From ZC4RG42 sp036676355 (GTDB taxonomy: Bacteria; Pseudomonadota; Gammaproteobacteria; Burkholderiales; SG8-39): a DNA stretch of 64,000 nucleotides. Below, one piece after another: positions 51,221 to 60,555 of the stretch (position 1 is its first letter; every line of letters begins with the position of its first letter). Position numbers and translations under genes: made by a program. The DNA is taken from positions 1-64,000 of the forward strand of contig JAKFDA010000085.1 in assembly GCA_036676355.1 (NCBI GenBank), written 5' to 3'. Under the pieces are notes generated by a model that saw nothing but the letters and a program-made list of their open reading frames with translations, was not told the origin of the DNA and did not search any database.

Positions 51221-53568
51221 TGGATCCGCCGACCATTCCCGTTCCCTTTCATCGTCTGCTGAAGATTGTCGCGATCGCCGATCGCGAAGATCAGCAGGTG
51301 AAGGAATTGATCGAACACATCCGCGCCGAGAACTACCAGGTTGAGGTGACAGACAGCCTGGAACGCGACGTGTCCGAAGACGCCGCGATCGGCGCGTACA
51401 TCATCCAGGTCGACGGGCAACGGCTGGAACCCGCGCGCGCACTCGCGCGTTCGGTGCGCGGCATCGGTTTCCGTACGCCGCTCTGGGCGCTTGCCGATTC
51501 GCATGGCATCTCCGACATCGCCGTGCTGGGCGGTCTCGGCGAAGTCGAAGGCTTCGTCTATCTGGGTCAGCAGACACCCGCCTTCTATGCCAAGCAGATC
51601 ATCGTCAGCCTGGTGAAGTACGGAAGCAGCCTGCTGCCTCCCTTCTTCGGCGGTTTGGTGAGATACGACGCGGATGCGACCATCGCATTCGATTGTCCGG
51701 GACACCAGGGCGGGCAGTTCTATCGCAAATCGCCGCCCGGACAACTGTTCTTCAAGCACTTCGGCGAAAATATTTTCCGTAACGATCTGTGCAATGCCGA
51801 CGTGGCTCTGGGCGACATGCTGATCCACGAAGGCGCGGTGCTGGACGCGGAGTGTCACGCCGCGGAAGTATTCGGCGCTGATCAGACCTACTTCGTCCTC
51901 AACGGTACCAGCACATCGAACAAGATCGTGACCGGCGCGGTGCTGCGTCAGGGCGATCTCGTGCTGTTCGACCGAAACAATCACAAGTCGCTGCACCAGG
52001 GCGCGCTGGTGCAGGCCGGCGCCATTCCCATCTTCCTACCGACTGCGCGCAACCCTTTCGGCATGATCGGCGCGGTGGATTGGGACGCGTGGGATGAAGA
52101 CGCCCTGCGCCAGCGCATTCGCGACAATCCGCTGATCGAGGATCAGGATCGCCACAGGGCCGAACGCCCCTTCCGCCTTGCGTGCATTCAGCTTGCGACG
52201 TACGACGGCACGATCTACAACGTGCGCAAGGTGCTGGAAAAGATCGGCCACCTCTGCGACTACGTGCTATGGGACGAGGCCTGGATCGGCTACAACGCCT
52301 TTCATCCGCTGTTCGACGACCACAGCCCGATGCGTCTCAAGGATCTGCCGCCCGAGATGCCGGGGCTGTTCTCGACCCAGTCGGTACACAAGCAGGGTGC
52401 GGGCTTCTCGCAAGCCTCACAAATTCACAAGCGCGACGAGCATATCCATGGTCAGAAACGCTACATCGAACACAAGCGCTTCAACGAGTCGTTTCTGATC
52501 CACGCCTCCACCTCACCCTTCTATCCGCTGTTCGCGTCGCTGGACGTCAACGCAAAAGTGCATGAAGGCAAGGCGGGCGAGATGCTATGGGATCGCTGCA
52601 TCGAACTGGGCATCGAGGCGCGCAAGAAATTGCGTCAGTTCGGCCGTCACTACGCGAAGAACGGCCGCGGGGCGGCCGAGCAGTGGTTCTTCGATCCTTT
52701 CGTGCCGGATGTCGTAACGATCCATGCGTCGAAATTCACCGACGACGCCATGAACGTTCACTGGGAAGACCTGCCGACAAAGGTGATCAAACGCGAACAG
52801 CAGTGCTGGCGCTTCGATCCCAAAGCGACCTGGCACGGCTATGCGGGCTACGCCGACGACTACGCCATGGTCGACCCCAACAAGCTGATGCTGCTCACGC
52901 CCGGAATCGATCGCCGGACGGGCGAATACCTCGATTTCGGCGTTCCCGCAACGGTTGTCGCGAATCACCTGCGCGAGCAGCGCGTCGTGCCGGAGAAATG
53001 CGATCTGAACAGCATTCTCTTTCTAATGACGCCTGCGGAGGACGAAAGCAAGCTGAATACGCTCATCGCCAAGCTGGTGAAGTTCAAGAACGCCTGGGAC
53101 GAGGACATGAAGCTGGAATTGGTGCTGCCCACCATCTGTGGCAAGCATCCCGAGCGCTACGCGGGCTATACGCTTCGTCAGATCTGCAATGAGATGCACG
53201 CCTTCTACGCGAAGGCCAACATCAAGGAGTTGCAGCGCCTGTGCTTCCGCGCGACGAGCTTTCCGGAAATGGCGCGCCTGCCGCACGAGGCCTACCGCGC
53301 GCTGGTAGGCAACGATGTGGATTACGTGCCGCTCGATCAGACGAAAGGCCGCATCGCCGCGACACTCGCCCTGATCTACCCGCCCGGGATCGGCGTCATA
53401 GCGCCCGGCGAGCGTTGGGACGAACGGGCGAAACCGATGCTCGATTACTTCTTTGCCTTCGAGGAGTCCTTCAACCGCTTCCCCGGCTTCAACTACGAGG
53501 TACAGGGCGTCTATCAGGAGCACATCGACGGTCGCATCAGGTTCCACACCTACGTGGTGCGTGAGTAG
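51220..53568 (+). CDS. ornithine decarboxylase (SpeC/SpeF-like)
   Basis: 782-aa PLP decarboxylase of the ornithine type. Schiff-base Lys391 lies in STQSVHKQGAGFSQASQIHK; the following HGQKRYIEHKRFNESFLIHASTSPFYPLFASLDVNAKVHEG is the block that marks SpeC/SpeF against CadA/AdiA. CPGHQGGQFYRKSPPGQLFF and DRNNHKSLHQGAL are also typical. The ATG at 51220 overlaps the stop of the previous gene (TGATG); a GTG one codon upstream is possible. Product: putrescine, the known substrate of the PotE exchanger encoded downstream. Confidence 0.88.
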   Translation: MDPPTIPVPFHRLLKIVAIADREDQQVKELIEHIRAENYQVEVTDSLERDVSEDAAIGAYIIQVDGQRLEPARALARSVRGIGFRTPLWALADSHGISDIAVLGGLGEVEGFVYLGQQTPAFYAKQIIVSLVKYGSSLLPPFFGGLVRYDADATIAFDCPGHQGGQFYRKSPPGQLFFKHFGENIFRNDLCNADVALGDMLIHEGAVLDAECHAAEVFGADQTYFVLNGTSTSNKIVTGAVLRQGDLVLFDRNNHKSLHQGALVQAGAIPIFLPTARNPFGMIGAVDWDAWDEDALRQRIRDNPLIEDQDRHRAERPFRLACIQLATYDGTIYNVRKVLEKIGHLCDYVLWDEAWIGYNAFHPLFDDHSPMRLKDLPPEMPGLFSTQSVHKQGAGFSQASQIHKRDEHIHGQKRYIEHKRFNESFLIHASTSPFYPLFASLDVNAKVHEGKAGEMLWDRCIELGIEARKKLRQFGRHYAKNGRGAAEQWFFDPFVPDVVTIHASKFTDDAMNVHWEDLPTKVIKREQQCWRFDPKATWHGYAGYADDYAMVDPNKLMLLTPGIDRRTGEYLDFGVPATVVANHLREQRVVPEKCDLNSILFLMTPAEDESKLNTLIAKLVKFKNAWDEDMKLELVLPTICGKHPERYAGYTLRQICNEMHAFYAKANIKELQRLCFRATSFPEMARLPHEAYRALVGNDVDYVPLDQTKGRIAATLALIYPPGIGVIAPGERWDERAKPMLDYFFAFEESFNRFPGFNYEVQGVYQEHIDGRIRFHTYVVRE

Positions 53569-53600
53569 CGCCGTCACGTCACACAGCAGAGGTTCGCATC

Positions 53601-55904
53601 ATGCTCAATCCCGTAACCGGCCCGCTTCGCCACCGCGTTCTGATCGTGGACGATGATCTGGCGGAACTCGACACGGCGCTCGGTCGCGCGTCGGAAAGCC
53701 TGGCGCAGGCGCTCGAAGCGCGCAATCTCGAAGTGGTGCGCGCGCTTTCGTGCGAGGATGGCCTGGCGGTAGTGGGTTCGGACGCATCGCTGCGCGCTGT
53801 GCTGCTCGACTGGAATGTGGGCGGCGCATCGGAGAACGCGCACGGCAAAGCGACCGCCCTGCTCTACAAGCTGCGCGAACGGCATCCGAAGGCACCCGTC
53901 TTTCTGCTGTCGGACCGCGAACAGGCGAAGGGAACGATCACGATCGAAGTCGCCGAGATGATCGACGAGTTCGTCTGGTTACTGGAAGACACTTCGGAGT
54001 TCGTGGCGGGACGGGTAATGGCGGCGATACGCCGCTACGTGTCGCAGGTGCTGCCGCCGTTCGCGCGCGCACTGGCCGACTACGCAATGCTGCGCGAGCA
54101 CTCGTGGTCTGCGCCCGGTCACCAGGGCGGCATCGCCTTTACCAAACTTCCCGTCGGGCGCGCGTTCTTCGACTTTCTGGGCGAAAACGTGTTCCGTGTC
54201 GACATGGGCATCGAACGTGGGGCGCTCGGGTCGCTGCTCGATCACACCGGGCCGGTTGCCGGCAGCGAAGCCTACGCGGCACGCGTCTTCGGCGCGCATC
54301 GCAGCTACTCGGGCATCGTCGGCACGTCGGGATCGAACCGCAGCATCATGCAGGCGTGCATGAAGGAAGGCGATCTCGTCATCCTCGATCGCAATTGCCA
54401 CAAGTCCATCGAACAGGGCCTCATGCTGACCGGCGCGCGGCCGGTGTACATGGTGCCGCGACGTAATCGCTACGGCATCATCGGGCCCATCGCGCCTTCC
54501 GAGATGGTGCCTGAGACCCTTCGCGCGAAAGCGGAAGCCGGCGCCCTGACGAAGCAGATCGCCGATCAGAAACCTGTTTACGCGGTACTGACAAACAGCA
54601 CGTACGACGGTCTCTGCTACAACGCGGTACGTGCACAGGCATTGCTCGAACAGTCGTGCGACCGCATTCATTTCGATGAAGCGTGGTACGGCTACGCGCG
54701 CTTCAACCCGATGTACGAAAACCACTACGCCATGCGCGGCGATCCGGCGACGCACACCGGCCCCACGATATTCGCCACGCATTCCACGCACAAACTGCTC
54801 GCGGCGCTGTCGCAAGCGTCCTACATCCATGTGCGCGACGGACGGGGCGCCATCGATCATCACCGCTTCAATCAGGCGTACATGATGCACACGAGCACCT
54901 CGCCGCTTTACGCCATCATCGCCTCGAACGACATCGCTTCCGCGATGATGGACGGCAGTGGCGGCCGGTCGTTGACGCAGGAGGCGATCCGGGAGGCCGT
55001 CGATTTCCGCCAAGTCCTGACGCGCGTGCTGCGCACGTTCAACGACAAGAACGACTGGTTCTTCAAACCGTGGAACGTCGAGACGGTGAGGGATCCGTCC
55101 GGCGGGCGCGAAGTGTCGTTCGCGGATGCGCCTGCCGAACTGCTATGTGACAGTCAGGAGCCGTGGAAGCTGCGCTCCGGCGACACATGGCACGGATTCA
55201 GCGACATCGCCAACGACTGGTGCATGCTCGATCCGATCAAGGTCAGCATCCTGACGCCCGGCATGGGCGAGGATGGCGAACTGGAACGGACCGGCGTACC
55301 GGCGGCGCTCGTCAACGCCTACTTCAACCGCTTCGGCATTGTGCCGACACGCGTCACCGACTTCCAGGTGATGTTCCTGTTCTCGATCGGCATCACCAAA
55401 GGCAAGTGGGGCACGCTGCTGACCAATCTGCTCGCCTTCAAGCGCCACTACGACGGCAACTCGCCAGTCGCCGAAGTGCTGCCCGAGATCGCCACGCTCT
55501 ATCCCGAGCGTTATCGCGACACCGGTCTGCACGATCTGGGCGATCAGCTGTTCGAGTATCTGCGCGAGAACCGTCCCGACCGATTACTGAATGCGGCCTA
55601 CGAAACCATCCCGCACGCCGACATGACGCCGCGACACGCATACGAGCGTCTCGTCGCCGGCGACGCGGAGCCGGTGCCGATCGAGGCGCTGATGAATCGC
55701 ACAGCGGCCAACGCCGTCATGCCCTACCCGCCCGGCATCCCGATGCTGATGTCCGGAGAAAACTTCGGCGGCTCCGATTCGCCACAGATTGGCTACCTCG
55801 CCGGCCTGCAGGACCGTGAACAGCGCTTTCCCGGCTTTGCGCATGTCACCGAAGGCATCGAAATGATCAACGGAACATACCACGTGCTGTGCGTGCAGAA
55901 ATGA
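53601..55904 (+). CDS. arginine-type PLP decarboxylase (AdiA-like)
   Basis: 767-aa decarboxylase. The PLP domain has SAPGHQGGIAFTKLPVGRAFF, DRNCHKSIEQGLMLTGA, FDEAWYGYARF and Lys398 in ATHSTHKLLAALSQASYIHV, closest to the AdiA lysine loop (THSTHKLLNALSQASYIHV). The N-terminal wing domain begins HRVLIVDDDLAELD and retains receiver-like acidic residues and LLDW. Likely reaction: arginine to agmatine, proton-consuming. AGAGG lies upstream of the ATG. No agmatine-specific antiporter (AdiC) is near; PotE is the only exchanger in the run. Confidence 0.82.
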   Translation: MLNPVTGPLRHRVLIVDDDLAELDTALGRASESLAQALEARNLEVVRALSCEDGLAVVGSDASLRAVLLDWNVGGASENAHGKATALLYKLRERHPKAPVFLLSDREQAKGTITIEVAEMIDEFVWLLEDTSEFVAGRVMAAIRRYVSQVLPPFARALADYAMLREHSWSAPGHQGGIAFTKLPVGRAFFDFLGENVFRVDMGIERGALGSLLDHTGPVAGSEAYAARVFGAHRSYSGIVGTSGSNRSIMQACMKEGDLVILDRNCHKSIEQGLMLTGARPVYMVPRRNRYGIIGPIAPSEMVPETLRAKAEAGALTKQIADQKPVYAVLTNSTYDGLCYNAVRAQALLEQSCDRIHFDEAWYGYARFNPMYENHYAMRGDPATHTGPTIFATHSTHKLLAALSQASYIHVRDGRGAIDHHRFNQAYMMHTSTSPLYAIIASNDIASAMMDGSGGRSLTQEAIREAVDFRQVLTRVLRTFNDKNDWFFKPWNVETVRDPSGGREVSFADAPAELLCDSQEPWKLRSGDTWHGFSDIANDWCMLDPIKVSILTPGMGEDGELERTGVPAALVNAYFNRFGIVPTRVTDFQVMFLFSIGITKGKWGTLLTNLLAFKRHYDGNSPVAEVLPEIATLYPERYRDTGLHDLGDQLFEYLRENRPDRLLNAAYETIPHADMTPRHAYERLVAGDAEPVPIEALMNRTAANAVMPYPPGIPMLMSGENFGGSDSPQIGYLAGLQDREQRFPGFAHVTEGIEMINGTYHVLCVQK

Positions 55905-55943
55905 TCCCGCGCACCTAGCCATAACGCCGCGACGAGGCTCCTC

Positions 55944-57326
55944 ATGGAAACCCGCAAAAAGATGAACCTGATGCAGCTCACCGTACTGGTGGCTGTGAAC
56001 ATGATGGGCTCGGGCATCATCATGCTGCCGACGAACATGGCACAGGTCGGCGCGATCTCGCTGTTGTCGTGGATCGTCACGGCACTGGGCTCCATGGCGA
56101 TCGCCTACGGCTTCGCGCAGGCGGGACTGTTCAATCCTCGCCCGGGCGGCATGGCGGCATACGCCGAGGACGCCTACGGCAAACCGGGCTACTTCATCGT
56201 CTTCCTGCTGTATTTCTTTTCGCTGGCCATCGGCAACGTCGCCATCGCCATTTCGGCGGTGGGCTACCTCGCGACGTTCATGCCGTGGCTGTCTTCCACG
56301 CCAATCGCCACTTGCGTCGGCGTCATCGTGCTGATCTGGCTGACGACCGTCGCGAACTTCGGCGGCCCTTCCATCACCGGGCGCATCGGTCAGGTCACGG
56401 TATGGGGCGTGATCATTCCGGTAGCCGGCCTGTCGATCATCGGCTGGTTCTGGTTCAGCGGCGAAACCTTCTCGCAGGCGTGGAATCCGCACAACAAGAG
56501 TGTACTCGAGGGCATGGGTTCGAGCATCGCCCTGACGTTGTGGGCGTTCCTCGGCATGGAATCGGCGGCGCAGAACTCCGACGCGGTGGAAAATCCAAAA
56601 CGCAATGTGCCGCTCGCCTGCATGCTGGGCACGCTCGGCGCGGCGGTGATCTACGTGTTGTCGACTACCGTGATCCAGGGGATTGTGCCGAACGCCGAGC
56701 TGGCTAATTCGACGGGCCCCTTCGGGCTCGCGTACGCGAAAATGTTCAACCCCGCGATCGGCTCCATCATCATGGCACTGGCGATCCTCGCATGCCTCGG
56801 CTCGCTGCTCGGCTGGCAGTTCACCATTTCGCAGACAGCGAAAACCGCCGCCGGCGAACGCATGTTCCCCGCGTTCTTCGCCAAGGAGAACAGCATGGGC
56901 GCGCCGATCATGGGCCTGACGGTGATGGGCGTGGTGCAGACGGTGATGGCGCTGACCACGATCTCGCCGACTCTGAGCGAGCAGTTCGGCGCGCTCGTCA
57001 GTCTGGCCGTGGTGACTAACGTGCTGCCCTACATCATCGCGCTGTCCGCGCTCGCCGTGATGATGCGAACGGTCGGGGTCGCGCAGAACGTGTACAACCG
57101 CAACATCGCCGTCGCGATCGTCGCGATGCTTTACTCCACATATGCCATTTACGCGTCCGGCAAGGACGCGGTTCTCGGCGGCATGATCGTGCTGGCGATC
57201 GCGTTCATCATCTACGGATTCCTCGCCCCCAGATTTGTATCGGCCACGCCCGTGCGCGGGGCCGCCCCTGCACCGAAGGAGACACAATGGACGCCCTATC
57301 CTACCGACACAGCCGGTCAGCATTAG
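55944..57326 (+). CDS. potE: PotE-like putrescine:ornithine antiporter (APC family)
   Basis: 460-aa, 12-helix APC antiporter. It follows E. coli PotE closely in my memory: QLTVLVAVNMMGSGIIMLPTNMAQVG, NVAIAISAVGYLATF, VANFGGPSITGRIGQVTVWGVIIPV, IALTLWAFLGMESA, GIVPNAELANSTGPFGLAYAKMF and GSLLGWQFTISQ. Function: export of the decarboxylation product in exchange for the amino acid, completing acid resistance with the upstream enzymes. It may serve more than one of the three pairs. Its last 40 bases overlap the next gene in another frame. Confidence 0.92.
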   Translation: METRKKMNLMQLTVLVAVNMMGSGIIMLPTNMAQVGAISLLSWIVTALGSMAIAYGFAQAGLFNPRPGGMAAYAEDAYGKPGYFIVFLLYFFSLAIGNVAIAISAVGYLATFMPWLSSTPIATCVGVIVLIWLTTVANFGGPSITGRIGQVTVWGVIIPVAGLSIIGWFWFSGETFSQAWNPHNKSVLEGMGSSIALTLWAFLGMESAAQNSDAVENPKRNVPLACMLGTLGAAVIYVLSTTVIQGIVPNAELANSTGPFGLAYAKMFNPAIGSIIMALAILACLGSLLGWQFTISQTAKTAAGERMFPAFFAKENSMGAPIMGLTVMGVVQTVMALTTISPTLSEQFGALVSLAVVTNVLPYIIALSALAVMMRTVGVAQNVYNRNIAVAIVAMLYSTYAIYASGKDAVLGGMIVLAIAFIIYGFLAPRFVSATPVRGAAPAPKETQWTPYPTDTAGQH

Positions 57327-58225
57327 GACGCGTGGCCGCAGGCGTGATCGCGGCATCACTAGCGTTGCTCGCCGCGCTGCCGGCGTCCGCGCAGACAATC
57401 GATCGCATCAAGCAGTCCGGCAAGATGACGCTCGGCTACAGCGTCCAGGCGCGACCCTTTTCCTATAACGACGCGGCCGGCAATCCCATCGGCTACACCA
57501 TCGAGCTGTGCCAGAAAATCGTGGACGCCGCGCGAGCGGACCTCGGCGTGCAGCAACTGGCCGTCACGTTCGTTCCGGTCACGCTGGCCAATGCGTTGAG
57601 CGCAGTGCAACAAGGCCAGGTCGACCTGCTCTGCGACCCGCACATTGCAACCGTGGCGTCGCGTAAGCAGGTTTCGTATTCGATCTCGGTCTTTCCCAGC
57701 GGCGTCGGCGTGCTGGTGCATCGGAACGCCTCGGCCCGGCTTACGGAGGTCCTATCCGGGCGCGAGCCGCCCCGGCGGCCGCAATGGCGGGCAAGCGCCT
57801 ATCAGACGCTGCAGCAGAGCACCCTCGCCGTGGTGAGCGGTTCGCCGACCGAACGCCTCGTGAACGAACGGATGAAGGAGCTTCAACTGAACGCGAAGGT
57901 GGTCCCGGTGATCGATTTCGTCAACGGCGTCGCACAGGTCGCGGACCGGCGCGTCGATGCGTTCTTCGGCGACAAGGCACTGCTGCTCGATACGGCCAAG
58001 CGCAGCAAGGCGGCTGCGGATCTGCTGGTGCTGGACCGCTACTTTTCCTATCAGGCGGGTGCATTGGCGCTGGCGCGTGACGACAACGACTTCCGTCTTT
58101 TAGTCGATCGTGCATTGAGCCATCTGTTCTTTTCCGGCGAGTGGGGCGATATCTACTCCAAGTGGTTCGGCCCGCCCAACGAAGGCACGCTGAACTTTTT
58201 CCAACTGAACGTATTGCGCGAGTGA
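57287..58225 (+). CDS. periplasmic amino-acid-binding protein (family 3 SBP)
   Basis: 312 aa with signal peptide (VAAGVIAASLALLAALPASAQ). The mature part begins IDRIKQSGKMTLGYSVQARPFSYNDAAGNPIGYTIELCQKIVDA, the standard start of glutamate/aspartate- or polar-amino-acid-binding proteins, and ends DIYSKWFGPPNEGTLNFF. No ABC permease or ATPase gene is near. The strong AAGGAG binding site inside the potE 3' end fixes the ATG at 57287, giving a 40-base overlap. It could feed lysine, ornithine or arginine to the pathway, or act as a sensor. Confidence 0.85.
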   Translation: MDALSYRHSRSALGRVAAGVIAASLALLAALPASAQTIDRIKQSGKMTLGYSVQARPFSYNDAAGNPIGYTIELCQKIVDAARADLGVQQLAVTFVPVTLANALSAVQQGQVDLLCDPHIATVASRKQVSYSISVFPSGVGVLVHRNASARLTEVLSGREPPRRPQWRASAYQTLQQSTLAVVSGSPTERLVNERMKELQLNAKVVPVIDFVNGVAQVADRRVDAFFGDKALLLDTAKRSKAAADLLVLDRYFSYQAGALALARDDNDFRLLVDRALSHLFFSGEWGDIYSKWFGPPNEGTLNFFQLNVLRE

Positions 58226-58255
58226 AGTCGACCCACGCTTGAGAGGCCGCCCATC

Positions 58256-59584
58256 ATGTCCGCCGCGATAATTCATTGCCTGCGCGCATGGGTCTGCATT
58301 TTTGCGCTGTGCTGGATCGGGACAGCCGCCGCGCAGGAGACGCCGCCCGCTTTTACGCAGGCACAGATCGATCAACTCGTCGCGCCCATTGCGCTCTATC
58401 CCGACACCCTGCTCTCGCAGGTGCTCATGGCGGCGACCTATCCCGCGGACGTCGCCACGGCCGCGAAATGGGTGAAGGCGCATCCCGATCAGAAGGGCGA
58501 CCAGGCGGTGCGCGCCGCCGAGAACGAGTCATGGGATCCAAGCGTGAAAGCGCTGGTCGCGTTTCCGCAGGTGCTGCACATGATGGGCGAGCAGCCCGAG
58601 TGGGTGCAGCAACTCGGCGACGCTTTTCTCGCTTCGTCAAGGCAGGTACTGGACTCGGCGCAGCGGCTGCGCGCGCAGGCGCAGGAAGCCGGCAATCTGA
58701 AGAGCACCGAGCAGCAGAAGGTGGTCGTCGAAGCGTCGCCGCAGGCGCCCGCCACGCAGGTCATCAAGATCGAGCCCGCGGACCCGCAAGTGGTCTACGT
58801 GCCGACCTACAACCCGACCGTGGTGTACGGCACGTGGCCCTATCCGGCTTATCCGCCCTACTACTATCCCCCGCCGCCGGCCTACTACCCGGGCTACGCG
58901 CTGGCATCGGGTCTCGCGTTCGGAGTGGGCGTGGGCATCACCGCCGCGTTGTGGAGCGATTGCGACTGGGGCGGCGGCGATGTCGATATCGACGTCAACC
59001 GCTACAACGAAATCAATCGCAACGCACAGATCGACCGCAGCAAGACCAAGTTCGAGCACAACGCCCAGAACAGGCGCGGCGTGCCCTACCGCGACGCCAA
59101 GAGCCGCGAGCAATACGGCAAGAGCATCGGCGGCGCGACGGAGCGCGCAAGTTACCGCGGGCATGATCCGGCGCGCGAATCACAGCGGCAGCGTGCGCAG
59201 GCCTCGCTGCAAGAGCGCGGCATGGATCCGGCAGCTCAGCGAGAGCAACTGCGCAGCGACCCGCAGGCACGCGAACGCGCGCAAACCGCCGCACGCAGCG
59301 GCGGCGAACGCGCGCGCGCGAGCGGAACGAACGGGCTGCAGCAGTCGGCGCGCGCGGACTTCGACCGCAGCGGCGCGGCCGACACCCGCCAGTCTTCCTA
59401 TGCGCGAGGCAGCGGCGATAGCGCATTGCGCGACGCGGGCAGCGGCCGCGAGGCGCGACAGCAATTCGATCGCGGTGCGTCCAGCCGCCAGACCATAGCT
59501 TCGCGCGACGGAGGCGGCAGCTTCTCCGGCCGCGCGGGTGGCGGCGGGCGTGCCGGCGGTGGCGGCCGGGGTGGCCGCCGTTGA
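58256..59584 (+). CDS. DUF3300 family secreted protein
   Basis: 442 aa with signal peptide (IFALCWIGTAAAQ). DUF3300 follows: AQIDQLVAPIALYPDTLLSQVLMAATYPADVATAAKWVKAH, VKALVAFPQVLHMMGEQPEWVQQLGDAFL and QVVYVPTYNPTVVYG. Then comes a Pro/Tyr-rich turn (YPPYYYPPPPAYYPGYA), a glycine-rich hydrophobic segment, and a long low-complexity Arg/Ala/Ser/Gln tail ending in Gly-Arg repeats. Function unknown; often next to DUF2950, as here. Confidence 0.88.
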   Translation: MSAAIIHCLRAWVCIFALCWIGTAAAQETPPAFTQAQIDQLVAPIALYPDTLLSQVLMAATYPADVATAAKWVKAHPDQKGDQAVRAAENESWDPSVKALVAFPQVLHMMGEQPEWVQQLGDAFLASSRQVLDSAQRLRAQAQEAGNLKSTEQQKVVVEASPQAPATQVIKIEPADPQVVYVPTYNPTVVYGTWPYPAYPPYYYPPPPAYYPGYALASGLAFGVGVGITAALWSDCDWGGGDVDIDVNRYNEINRNAQIDRSKTKFEHNAQNRRGVPYRDAKSREQYGKSIGGATERASYRGHDPARESQRQRAQASLQERGMDPAAQREQLRSDPQARERAQTAARSGGERARASGTNGLQQSARADFDRSGAADTRQSSYARGSGDSALRDAGSGREARQQFDRGASSRQTIASRDGGGSFSGRAGGGGRAGGGGRGGRR

Positions 59585-59596
59585 GGAGGCAATGAG

Positions 59597-60505
59597 ATGA
59601 GCCCGATGCGGTGTTCACGCTCGCTGGTCGTCGTGCTCTGCGCGATGCTGCTGCCTGGCGCGGCTGCCGCGCAGAAGGCTTACCCCACTGCGGAGGCGGC
59701 GGCCGATGCGTTCGTCGACAGCATCGCCACATCCGACGACGCCGCGCTGCGCGAAGTACTGGGCGTCGACTGGAAGCGCTTCATTCCCACCGACGAACTG
59801 CATCGCGAGGACATTTACAAGTTCCTCGCCGCCTGGGCGGCTGCGCACCGGGTGGAAAGCGGGCGCGAGAATCGGACGCATCTGATCGTCGGCAAAGAGG
59901 ACTGGACACTGCCCATCCCGATCGTCAGGCAGGCGAACGGCTGGCGCTTCGACACGCGCGCGGGCGCCGACGAGATGCGCACGCGACGCATCGGGCGCAA
60001 CGAACTCGCTGCGATGCAGGCCGTCCTCGCGTACTACGATGCGCAGAAGGATTACGCGAGCGTGGATCGCGTGGGCGGCGGCGTATTGCAGTATGCGCAG
60101 AAATTCATGAGTGCCCCCGGCAAGCGCGACGGTCTGTATTGGGCTGCGGAAACCGGCGAGCCGCCAAGCCCGCTCGGTTCGCTGTTCGCCGATCTGAAAC
60201 CCGGCGAGGGTTACCACGGCTACCGCTACAAGATCCTCAAGGCGCAGGGCAAGGGTGCACCCGGAGGCGCTTACGACTATGTGATCAAGGGACGCATGAC
60301 CGGCGGCTTTGCGCTCGTGGCATGGCCGATCCGCTACGGCGACACCGGCGTGACGAGCTTCATGCTCAGTCACGACGGCGAACTGTACGAGAAAGACCTG
60401 GGTGAGAATTCGGCGCTCATCGCGAGCGCAATGAAGCGCTTCGATCCAGATGCAAGCTGGCGGAGCGTGGAAATGCCCCAACCGAGCGCGGGCGCCAGCA
60501 AGTGA
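59597..60505 (+). CDS. DUF2950 family secreted protein
   Basis: 302 aa with signal peptide (SLVVVLCAMLLPGAAAAQ). The family pattern is clear: AYPTAEAAADAFVDSIATSDDAALREVLG, GWRFDTRAGADEMRTRRIGRNELAAMQAVLAYYDAQKDYAS, PLGSLFADLKPGEGYHGYRYKILKAQG and FALVAWPIRYGDTGVTSFMLSHDGELYEKDLG. Periplasmic, function unknown; paired with DUF3300. Last gene of the plus-strand run, convergent with the receiver gene. Confidence 0.9.
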   Translation: MSPMRCSRSLVVVLCAMLLPGAAAAQKAYPTAEAAADAFVDSIATSDDAALREVLGVDWKRFIPTDELHREDIYKFLAAWAAAHRVESGRENRTHLIVGKEDWTLPIPIVRQANGWRFDTRAGADEMRTRRIGRNELAAMQAVLAYYDAQKDYASVDRVGGGVLQYAQKFMSAPGKRDGLYWAAETGEPPSPLGSLFADLKPGEGYHGYRYKILKAQGKGAPGGAYDYVIKGRMTGGFALVAWPIRYGDTGVTSFMLSHDGELYEKDLGENSALIASAMKRFDPDASWRSVEMPQPSAGASK

Positions 60506-60555
60506 TGCGCTGCGCTACGTGCGCATTCGGCGCGCGCTCGGTCGAGACTCATGAT

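Noticed and set aside
55584..57398. Long open frame on the minus strand opposite the arginine-type decarboxylase and potE
   Set aside because: It is His/Arg-rich with no recognisable domain and lies fully antisense to well-conserved genes; a typical high-GC shadow.
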